Assembly (NCBI GenBank): GCA_947631485.1
Contig: CANRLJ010000030.1
Span: 1-8,437 of the forward strand
Length of the DNA: 8,437 nucleotides
Origin: an uncultured Clostridia bacterium
GTDB lineage: Bacteria; Bacillota; Clostridia; Christensenellales; UBA1242
Direction: 5' to 3'
The position numbers and the translations under genes were made by a program. The notes beneath the pieces are model-generated. The model saw only the letters and a program-made list of their open reading frames with translations, searched no databases and was not told the origin of the DNA. Below are positions 1-5,072 of this stretch, piece by piece (the stretch's first letter is position 1; each line of letters begins with the position of its first letter).

Positions 1-346
1 CGGGGCCGGGCTCGCCTTGGGGTCCTTGAGGGCCCTGCGGGCCGATGGGGCCGGTGGCTCCGGTTGCACCTGTGGCTCCTGTTGCACCAGTAACGCCTGT
101 TGGACCTGTGGCTCCCGTTGGGCCGGTTGCGCCTGTTGGCCCAAGAACGCTAAGCCCGATTGGACCAGTTGCACCTGTTGGACCGGTTGCTCCTGTTGGA
201 CCGATTGTACCTTGTGGGCCAGTTGGGCCTGTTGGACCGGTTCTTCCAATAGGACCGATTGGGCCTTGTATGCCGGTGTATTGCACAGTGACATTAGGTT
301 GGCTGTTGTTAAGTGGGTTTCTGCACCCGCAACTCCAATTTAACAT
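1..346 (-). CDS. collagen-like Gly-X-Y repeat protein, N-terminal part (runs off left edge)
   Basis: Reading the minus strand from the ATG at 346-344 gives 115 open codons up to the window edge. Residues 1-24 are a polar head ([18 protein letters not shown]...) with a Cys-Gly-Cys at 6-8 and no signal peptide. From about residue 25 every third residue is Gly, mostly GPT, GAT and GPI triplets, ending in GPQ triplets and GEPGP. The register is broken once at residues 64-69 (GLSVLG), where four residues separate two glycines. A strong AGGAGG (351-356) lies 4 nt before the ATG. Thr-rich bacterial collagens of this kind (BclA-like family) form trimeric, often O-glycosylated filaments on the spore exosporium; this is family knowledge, and the spore location here is inference. 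The C-terminal domain, which would identify the subfamily, is outside the window. GC content climbs from about 45% at the 5' end to 80% in positions 1-60. It is divergent from the acetyltransferase gene. Confidence 0.88.
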   Translation of the reverse strand, partial: MLNWSCGCRNPLNNSQPNVTVQYTGIQGPIGPIGRTGPTGPTGPQGTIGPTGATGPTGATGPIGLSVLGPTGATGPTGATGPTGVTGATGATGATGATGPIGPQGPQGPQGEPGP

Positions 347-374
347 TTTTCCTCCTCTGAAAGTAAGTCCAAAA

Positions 375-403
375 TCAGTATATGTGAAAAGCAAAAATAT
401 GTT
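375..403 (-). promoter_or_regulatory. weak candidate mother-cell sigma (SigE/SigK-like) promoter for the collagen-like gene
   Basis: On the minus strand CATATACT (377-384) differs at one position from the SigE -10 consensus CATACAnT and resembles the SigK -10 form CATAnnnTA. An AACA at 400-403, 15 nt upstream of CATA, could be a SigK-type -35 (mACm), although the usual spacer is a little longer. No convincing sigma-A promoter was seen for this gene. Sporulation control would suit a spore-surface collagen, but these short motifs occur by chance in A/T-rich DNA. Confidence 0.2.
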
Positions 404-417
404 AATATGCATATCAA
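402..417. promoter_or_regulatory. imperfect palindrome in the divergent intergenic region, possible operator
   Basis: TTAATATGCATATCAA is a 16-base dyad with a perfect 10-base core (ATATGCATAT, 405-414) and one mismatched pair. It sits 6 nt upstream of the -35 box of the acetyltransferase promoter and about 60 nt upstream of the start of the collagen-like gene, so a dimeric regulator bound there could affect both. Only the symmetry is seen; no regulator is identified. Confidence 0.25.
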
Positions 418-423
418 ATGCAC

Positions 424-452
424 TTGAATAATATAAAAAAACATGATATAAT
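424..452 (+). promoter_or_regulatory. sigma-A-type promoter of the acetyltransferase gene
   Basis: The -35 is TTGAAT (424-429), then a spacer of exactly 17 nt, then a perfect TATAAT (447-452) preceded by TG at 444-445, giving an extended -10. The expected transcription start, about 7 nt after the -10, is near 459. That falls on the first base of the GGAGTGA ribosome binding site and leaves a leader of only about 10 nt. Confidence 0.75.
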
Positions 453-468
453 AGGATTGGAGTGAGAT

Positions 469-969
469 ATGGATTTCAATTTTATAACAGACAAAGCAAT
501 TTTTATAAACGAGCAAGATGCTGTGCTTGCAGAGTGTCAATATGACATTGAATACAAATTCAAACGCACACTGAGCACTGCTGAAAACAAATTTGCTTCA
601 TATTATTTCACAATAAGCAAACCGGAGTTTGATAGGCTTGGCTACAAATTGCAGGACGGCAAAGTTGTTGTGCCAACAGGTCCTGCATATGTTTTGGATG
701 AAAAAATCATGAGAATAGAAGTCATCCGAGTCAAAAAAGACAAAGTTGCCACAGGCTTGGGTTCAAAGATGATGCGTCGCATTGAAGATGTTGCAAGAGC
801 AAATGGCTGCAGGCAAATATATTCCAAATTTGCCCCTCATGAAGAAGATGGCACTGAAGGATTTCCTTTCTATCTCGACCAAGGATTTAAAGTGGAAAAG
901 AGGGATGGCGTGAAGTTTGTGGTGAAACATTTGGACGGCAAAAACACAACTCCTCCATCAAAAGTTTGA
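469..969 (+). CDS. GNAT-family N-acetyltransferase (substrate unknown)
   Basis: A 166-residue protein of the usual single-domain GNAT size. The acetyl-CoA binding motif A is visible: a beta strand (residues 82-89, RIEVIRVK), the pyrophosphate loop VATGLGSKM (93-101, a variant of R/Q-x-x-G-x-G/A), and a helix up to about 111. It is followed by a strand at 116-121 and an FYLDQGF motif (134-140) that matches the GNAT motif B pattern Fy-x-x-x-GF. The N-terminal 75 residues, which would carry substrate specificity, match nothing I recognise. GNATs transfer an acetyl group from acetyl-CoA to an amine on a small molecule, peptide or protein; which one cannot be told here. The ATG at 469 is chosen because GGAG (459-462) lies 6 nt upstream. 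It ends with TGA and shares a terminator with convergent pnp. Its role beside a collagen-like gene is unknown. Confidence 0.8.
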   Translation: MDFNFITDKAIFINEQDAVLAECQYDIEYKFKRTLSTAENKFASYYFTISKPEFDRLGYKLQDGKVVVPTGPAYVLDEKIMRIEVIRVKKDKVATGLGSKMMRRIEDVARANGCRQIYSKFAPHEEDGTEGFPFYLDQGFKVEKRDGVKFVVKHLDGKNTTPPSKV

Positions 970-989
970 TAAAATTTCATTAAAAAAAC

Positions 990-1018
990 AAAAAAACGCA
1001 ATTTTTTTGCGTTTTTTT
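990..1018. terminator. bidirectional intrinsic terminator between the acetyltransferase gene and pnp
   Basis: Two 12-base arms (990-1001, A-run plus CGCAA; 1007-1018, TTGCG plus T-run) form a perfect inverted repeat around a five-T loop. Because the left arm begins with A's and the right arm ends with T's, transcripts from either strand end in a U-tract. It serves two convergent genes whose stop codons are only 56 bp apart. Confidence 0.88.
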
Positions 1019-1025
1019 ATTGTTT

Positions 1026-3155
1026 TTAGTCTTCTTTTTTGTGTTTTTTGTTTTCTTCGGCTTCAAGTTCTGCCTTTGGAACAATCCTTCTTAAGTCGAT
1101 TCTTCCTTTCTCATCAATCTTTATCACCTCAACCTCAACACTGTCACCAATCTTAACGACATCCTCCACTTTTTCAACTCTCTTGTTTGAAAGTTTTGAA
1201 ATGTGAATCATGCCCTCTCTTCCTCCACCAAGGTCAACAAATGCACCAAAGTTCATTATTCTTGAAACTTTGCCATCATAGACATCGCCAACTTCAGGAA
1301 CTTCAACGATTCCCAAAATGATTTCCTTTGCCTTTTGGCACATTGCAAGGTCTTGACCTGCGATGAACACAGAGCCGTCGTCATCAATGTCAATCTTGAC
1401 GCCCGTTTGGTCAATAATCTTGTTGATTGTCTTTCCGCCAGAGCCAATGACATCTTTGATAAAGTCTGGGTTGATTTGCATCGTAATGATTTTTGGAGCA
1501 TATTGAGAAATCTGTGGTCTTGGTTTGTCTATGCAATCAAGAAGTTTTTGCATGATGAACATCCTTCCAATCTTTGCTCTTTCAAGAGCCTCAGTGAGAA
1601 TTGCTCTGTCAATGCCTTTGATTTTGATGTCCATTTGAATTGCTGTCACACCCTTTGCAGTTCCGGTGACTTTGAAGTCCATGTCGCCCAAGAAATCTTC
1701 CAAACCCTGAATATCTGAAAGAACAGCAACCCTGTTTGTCTTTTCGTCTTTGATAAGCCCCATTGCAATACCTGAAACTGGAGCGGAAATTGGCACACCG
1801 CCATCCATGAGAGCAAGTGTAGAGCCGCAAACGCTTGCCATTGAAGAAGAGCCGTTTGAAGACAAAACTTCGCTGACAATTCTGAGAGCATAAGGGAAGA
1901 CATCTTCGCTTGGAATAACAGGTTCCAACGCTCTTTCAGCAAGAGCGCCGTGGCCAATCTCTCTTCTGCCTGTGCTTTTAATCATCTTTGCTTCGCCCGT
2001 TGCATAAGGTGGCATGTTGTAGTGATGAACATAACGATTTACTTCTTCATCATCCAAGCCCTCAAGTTTTTGAACATCGCTAAATGTTCCAAGAGTGAGT
2101 GCTGACAAAACCTGTGTTTCACCTCTTGTGAACACTGCCGAGCCGTGAACTCTTGGAAGAACACCAACTTCGCACCAGATAGGACGAATTTCATCAAGTT
2201 TTCTTCCGTCAGGACGGATGCCTTCATTGAGGATTTTTGCACGGACCTTTTCCTTCTTAACTTTGTAGAGCACATCGCCAATCTGTCTTTCCATCTCAGG
2301 GTATTTCTCTGCAAAATGTTCCAAAATTTGTGCCTGAGCCTCTTCCTCACGAGCCTCTCTTTCTTTTCTTACAAATGTGTCAAGGACATGGTCGTAGATT
2401 TTGTCGGCATATTCTCTGACATCCTTTTCCAAATCCTCTGGAATTGTGTAGTAAACAATCTTAGGGTTTACTGGACGGCCAATTTCTTCCTTGATTTTTT
2501 TGAGTTCTCTTACAATTTTCTTGATTTCTTCATGAGCAACCATAATTCCATTAAGGAAGATGTCCTCAGGAACTTCATTTGCACCGCCCTCAATCATAAG
2601 CACGGCCTCTTCAGTTCCGCTGACCGTGAGAGCAAGTTGGCTTTTTTCTCTTTCTTCGGCATTTGGGTTTATGATATATTTGCCGTCAACAAGCCCAACC
2701 GAAACGCTTCCCGTAGGCCCAAGAAATGGAATATCTGAAATTGAAAGCGCAAATGAAGAGCCAAGCATAGCAAGTGGCTCTGGGCTGACGTCTGGGTCTA
2801 TTGAAAGTGCTGTTGCAACAACAACCACATCATTGAAAAATCCTTTTGGAAAGAGTGGACGAAGTGGTCTGTCAATAAGACGAGAAACCAAAATGGCCTT
2901 GTCAGAAGGCTTTCCTTCACGCTTCTTAAACCCACCAGGGATTTTTCCGACTGAATACATTTTTTCTTGATACTCAACAGACAGAGGGAAGAAATCTTGC
3001 CCTTCTTTTGCCTGTTCGCTCATGGTGACATTAACCATGACAACTGTGTCGCCTTGTCTTACAAGACAAGAACCGTTTGATTGACCGCAAAGTTTTCCTG
3101 TTTCAAAGGTGATGTCTTTGCCAGCCACATTGATAACATACTTTTTGTAATCCAT
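1026..3155 (-). CDS. pnp: polyribonucleotide nucleotidyltransferase (PNPase)
   Basis: PNPase is a trimeric cytoplasmic 3'-5' exoribonuclease that uses phosphate to shorten RNA and release nucleoside diphosphates; it can also run in reverse and add tails. The 709 residues match the normal family length. Order: first RNase PH-like core (about 1-215, with FFPLSVEYQE at 55-64, GKIPGGFKKREG at 70-81 and SRLIDRPLRPLF at 91-102); helical linker (about 245-308); second, catalytic RNase PH core (about 320-530); KH domain (about 553-612) with GSGG loop at 561-564; S1 domain (about 621-690); short charged tail. Active-site signatures are intact: GRREIGHG (396-403), SSNGSSSMASVCG (432-444), and D487, D493, K495, matching E. 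coli D486, D492, K494. The ATG at 3155 has AGGAG (3161-3165) 5 nt upstream. It lies just downstream of rpsO, a conserved neighbourhood, but appears to have its own promoter after the rpsO terminator. No defects were seen. Confidence 0.98.
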   Translation of the reverse strand: MDYKKYVINVAGKDITFETGKLCGQSNGSCLVRQGDTVVMVNVTMSEQAKEGQDFFPLSVEYQEKMYSVGKIPGGFKKREGKPSDKAILVSRLIDRPLRPLFPKGFFNDVVVVATALSIDPDVSPEPLAMLGSSFALSISDIPFLGPTGSVSVGLVDGKYIINPNAEEREKSQLALTVSGTEEAVLMIEGGANEVPEDIFLNGIMVAHEEIKKIVRELKKIKEEIGRPVNPKIVYYTIPEDLEKDVREYADKIYDHVLDTFVRKEREAREEEAQAQILEHFAEKYPEMERQIGDVLYKVKKEKVRAKILNEGIRPDGRKLDEIRPIWCEVGVLPRVHGSAVFTRGETQVLSALTLGTFSDVQKLEGLDDEEVNRYVHHYNMPPYATGEAKMIKSTGRREIGHGALAERALEPVIPSEDVFPYALRIVSEVLSSNGSSSMASVCGSTLALMDGGVPISAPVSGIAMGLIKDEKTNRVAVLSDIQGLEDFLGDMDFKVTGTAKGVTAIQMDIKIKGIDRAILTEALERAKIGRMFIMQKLLDCIDKPRPQISQYAPKIITMQINPDFIKDVIGSGGKTINKIIDQTGVKIDIDDDGSVFIAGQDLAMCQKAKEIILGIVEVPEVGDVYDGKVSRIMNFGAFVDLGGGREGMIHISKLSNKRVEKVEDVVKIGDSVEVEVIKIDEKGRIDLRRIVPKAELEAEENKKHKKED

Positions 3156-3172
3156 AACAACTCCTGTAAATT

Positions 3173-3200
3173 ATTTTATCACACAATACAAAATTTTCAA
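3173..3200 (-). promoter_or_regulatory. candidate sigma-A-type promoter of pnp
   Basis: On the minus strand: -35 TTGAAA (3195-3200), 16-nt spacer, -10 TAAAAT (3173-3178) with an upstream TG that makes an extended -10. It lies just downstream of the rpsO terminator. The predicted start near 3166 would leave a leader of only about 11 nt beginning right at the AGGAG site. Confidence 0.6.
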
Positions 3201-3220
3201 AACAAATGTCCGCAATAAAA

Positions 3221-3252
3221 AGAAAAAGGAGGCAGAAAAATCAAACCTCCTT
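3221..3252 (-). terminator. intrinsic terminator after rpsO (rpsO-pnp intergenic)
   Basis: On the minus strand a 7-bp stem AAGGAGG/CCTCCTT (arms at 3246-3252 and 3226-3232) with a 13-nt loop is followed by the T-rich run TTTCTTTTT. G-T and A-T pairs can extend the base of the stem. It begins 7 nt past the rpsO stop codon. Termination is likely partial or complete between rpsO and pnp, as known for the terminator between these genes in E. coli. Confidence 0.7.
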
Positions 3253-3259
3253 CCTTTTA

Positions 3260-3529
3260 TTATTTAACTTCTCTAATGTTTAAGTCTTTGATAAGTTTTC
3301 TGTAAGCCTCGATGTCTCTTTCTTTGAGGTATTGCAAAAATCCTTTGCGTTTACCAACAAGCATCATAAGTCCGCGACGAGAGTGGTTGTCCATCTTGTT
3401 TTTCTTGAGGTGTTCGGTCAAATGGTTTATTCTTTCGGTAAGAAGTGCCACCTGAACTTGAACAGAGCCGGTATCGTTTTCAGACTGCTTAAACTTAGAA
3501 ATGATTTCGCTCTTAATTTGTTTATCCAT
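3260..3529 (-). CDS. rpsO: 30S ribosomal protein S15
   Basis: S15 binds the central domain of 16S rRNA early in 30S assembly and contributes to a bridge with the 50S subunit. With the start used here it has 89 residues, exactly the usual S15 length. The family core is clear: [19 protein letters not shown], then [22 protein letters not shown]. The start is the ATG at 3529-3527 and not the in-frame TTG at 3541-3539: the TTG overlaps the GGAGG ribosome binding site (3535-3539), which sits 5 nt before the ATG, and family members begin M-x-K/x-x-x-K. The gene has its own promoter and a leader of about 86 nt, is followed by a terminator, and then by pnp. S15 represses its own mRNA in several bacteria; that may apply here but is not shown. 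Confidence 0.97.
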   Translation of the reverse strand: MDKQIKSEIISKFKQSENDTGSVQVQVALLTERINHLTEHLKKNKMDNHSRRGLMMLVGKRKGFLQYLKERDIEAYRKLIKDLNIREVK

Positions 3530-3616
3530 AAAGTCCTCCAAAAAATTTTTTTAACACCAAAAGCAAAGCAAAGGGTTTTGAAGGCAACCGCAAAACTGTG
3601 CAAATGGTTTATCGAC
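3530..3616 (-). promoter_or_regulatory. rpsO leader, candidate S15 autoregulatory region
   Basis: About 86 nt of untranslated leader lie between the predicted transcription start and the ATG. Two small hairpins can be drawn on the minus strand: AACC/GGTT stacked on GCA/TGC (3586-3609, with a bulge), and CAAAA/TTTTG plus a U-G pair (arms 3576-3581 and 3557-3562). The second loop holds a repeated TTTGC motif. rpsO leaders in other bacteria fold into S15-binding structures, but these differ widely between lineages and this fold matches none that I can name. Confidence 0.35.
3534..3539 (-). promoter_or_regulatory. ribosome binding site that decides the rpsO start
   Basis: GGAGGA on the minus strand, 5 nt before the ATG at 3529. 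It overlaps an in-frame upstream TTG (3539-3541), which therefore cannot be the start of translation. Confidence 0.9.
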
Positions 3617-3622
3617 TTTGGC

Positions 3623-3651
3623 ATTATAACACACCAAAGAAAAAAAGTAAA
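3623..3651 (-). promoter_or_regulatory. sigma-A-type promoter of rpsO
   Basis: On the minus strand: -35 TTTACT (3646-3651), a 17-nt spacer rich in T, and a perfect TATAAT (3623-3628) preceded by TG in the extended -10 position. The predicted start is near 3616. The -35 begins only about 20 nt past the stop of the upstream radical SAM gene. Confidence 0.78.
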
Positions 3652-3652
3652 G

Positions 3653-3668
3653 CATTTTTCAAAAAATG
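3653..3668 (-). terminator. weak A/T hairpin after the HemZ-type gene, possible terminator
   Basis: CATTTTT and AAAAATG arms face each other around a very small loop, starting 3 nt past the TAG stop. Downstream on the minus strand is a T-rich stretch that is also the -35 and spacer of the rpsO promoter. The stem has a single G-C pair, so termination is likely leaky. Confidence 0.35.
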
Positions 3669-3671
3669 TGC

Positions 3672-5072
3672 CTAGAAAAACGCTTTTTTCTTTTCAATCA
3701 TCTCGTCAATGCGAGAGATATAATCTTCTATAAACTTGCAATTTGGCAATCTTTCAATTCGGTTTTCTAAGTTATAAACTCGCTTTGAAATTGCACCTGC
3801 CCCAAGTGCAATCACAGACGAAATGTCCTCCATGCTGTCAATGTTGAATATGCACACATTTTCATCTCTGAAATAACCTACATTTTCAAGCCCACCCGTT
3901 TGATGCTTTTGGCGATAGATATAATATGGCTGATAGCCATTTTCCAAAAGTGTCTTTTCGGCGTAGTCAATCATCTTGACAACATCCGCCTCATACTTAA
4001 CCTCTTCGCCCCTGATTTGTGATGCGTTTTTCACGGACAAGGTGTGAACGGTTATGTTTTCTGGATACAACTCCAAAAGAGTGCTGATTGTCCTCTTGAA
4101 AATTCCAAATCTTTCACCCGTAAGCCCCGCAATGATGTCCATATTCACAACAAATCCAAATTCGAGGGCAAGTTTGTAGGCCTCAAACACCTGTGCGTTT
4201 GTGGTCTTTCTGCCAATCCTTTTCAGAGTGCTTTCACAAAATGTCTGCGGATTTATGCAAATTCGCGTGACGCCATATTTTTTCAGCACCTCAAGTTTTT
4301 CTTTTGTAATGGTGTCCACCCTTCCGCACTCAACTGTAAACTCGCTGACTGGATAGTTTATGTTTGCCAGCAGGCGTTCAAGTTGTTGCGGTGTCAAAAT
4401 GGTTGGCGTGCCGCCGCCAATATAGATTGTTCTGACCATATAAGAGTTTTCCGCAATAATCTTTTTGACGGCGTCAAGTTCCTTTAACAAACAAGACAAA
4501 TATTCCTCCACCTTGTTTGACACTCTTGCATATTCGCTTGAAATGAAGGAACAGTAGTTGCATCTGCTTGGGCAGATAGGAATATTGATGAAAAGGTCAA
4601 TAAGTTTGTCATTTTTTATTATGCATTTTTGATTTTTAAGAATGTTGACCACAAGTTTTGCCTTGTCCGAAGAAACATGATAATCTCTCACCAAGACCTC
4701 AGAGATGAGGTGTGGCTTAATTTCTCCTCTTTCAATCAAATCTCTGGCAAACTTGGTTGGCCTTACGCCTGTAAGCGACCCCCAAGGCAAACTCTTTTTT
4801 GAAATTTTGCTTAAAACCTCATACAGATGGTTTTTAAAGTCGCGCTTCATGTGGCTTTTTCGCAAAAGTTCGGTTGTGTCCGGCAACGTGAAAGTCATGA
4901 CATTTTCTTGAGCATTTGTGCCGCTTCCAACAACAATCGTGCTTGTCAAATTGTCTCCGTCAAGCACAAACGAGTGTTGCAATGAAAAAGACAAATCTTC
5001 TTCTGGATAGAAGAGATTTACAAGGTCCTGCATATCCTTTTCAAAATCGGCGTTGTCACAAGTAATCTTCAT
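3672..5072 (-). CDS. hemZ: HemZ-type radical SAM protein (coproporphyrinogen III oxidase-like)
   Basis: A 466-residue protein with the HemZ layout: an N-terminal domain of about 155 residues with LPWGSLTGVRPTK (95-107), then a radical SAM barrel. The 4Fe-4S cluster motif is C167-x3-C171-x2-C174 (CPSRCNYCSF); the SAM-binding GGGTPT is at 219-224. The C-terminal part carries family signatures YYIYRQKHQTGGLENVGY (383-400) and LGAGAISK (423-430). The cysteine motif lacks the fourth Cys (CxxxCxxCxC) of true oxygen-independent HemN; HemW-like and HemZ-like proteins share this. HemZ proteins are often labelled coproporphyrinogen dehydrogenase, but the substrate is uncertain, and no other haem gene is in view. 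The ATG at 5072 has AGGAG 6 nt upstream and overlaps the rel stop as TAATG, so translation is probably coupled to rel. Clostridial genomes commonly carry hemZ near rel. Confidence 0.88.
   Translation of the reverse strand: MKITCDNADFEKDMQDLVNLFYPEEDLSFSLQHSFVLDGDNLTSTIVVGSGTNAQENVMTFTLPDTTELLRKSHMKRDFKNHLYEVLSKISKKSLPWGSLTGVRPTKFARDLIERGEIKPHLISEVLVRDYHVSSDKAKLVVNILKNQKCIIKNDKLIDLFINIPICPSRCNYCSFISSEYARVSNKVEEYLSCLLKELDAVKKIIAENSYMVRTIYIGGGTPTILTPQQLERLLANINYPVSEFTVECGRVDTITKEKLEVLKKYGVTRICINPQTFCESTLKRIGRKTTNAQVFEAYKLALEFGFVVNMDIIAGLTGERFGIFKRTISTLLELYPENITVHTLSVKNASQIRGEEVKYEADVVKMIDYAEKTLLENGYQPYYIYRQKHQTGGLENVGYFRDENVCIFNIDSMEDISSVIALGAGAISKRVYNLENRIERLPNCKFIEDYISRIDEMIEKKKAFF

Noticed and set aside
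1..346. Short direct repeats at the left edge as a CRISPR array or minisatellite
   Set aside because: The 9-base periodicity follows Gly-X-Y triplets in one continuous reading frame with no unique spacers of constant length.
45..431. Plus-strand open frame encoding a Pro/Val-rich repeat ([13 protein letters not shown])
   Set aside because: It is the complement of the Gly-X-Y collagen tract on the minus strand. It has no ribosome binding site, and its C-terminal part runs through the intergenic promoter region.
2145..2738. Plus-strand 197-codon open frame inside pnp
   Set aside because: It is antisense to the conserved pnp core; Phe- and Asn-rich translation is typical of the complement of Glu/Lys-rich coding sequence.
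3244..3252. AAGGAGG just after the rpsO stop as a ribosome binding site for a small gene
   Set aside because: It is the left arm of the terminator hairpin, and the only nearby start (TTG) overlaps a TGA stop.
3530..3541. TTG start giving a 93-residue S15
   Set aside because: The TTG overlaps the GGAGG ribosome binding site of the downstream ATG, and the ATG gives exactly the usual 89 residues.
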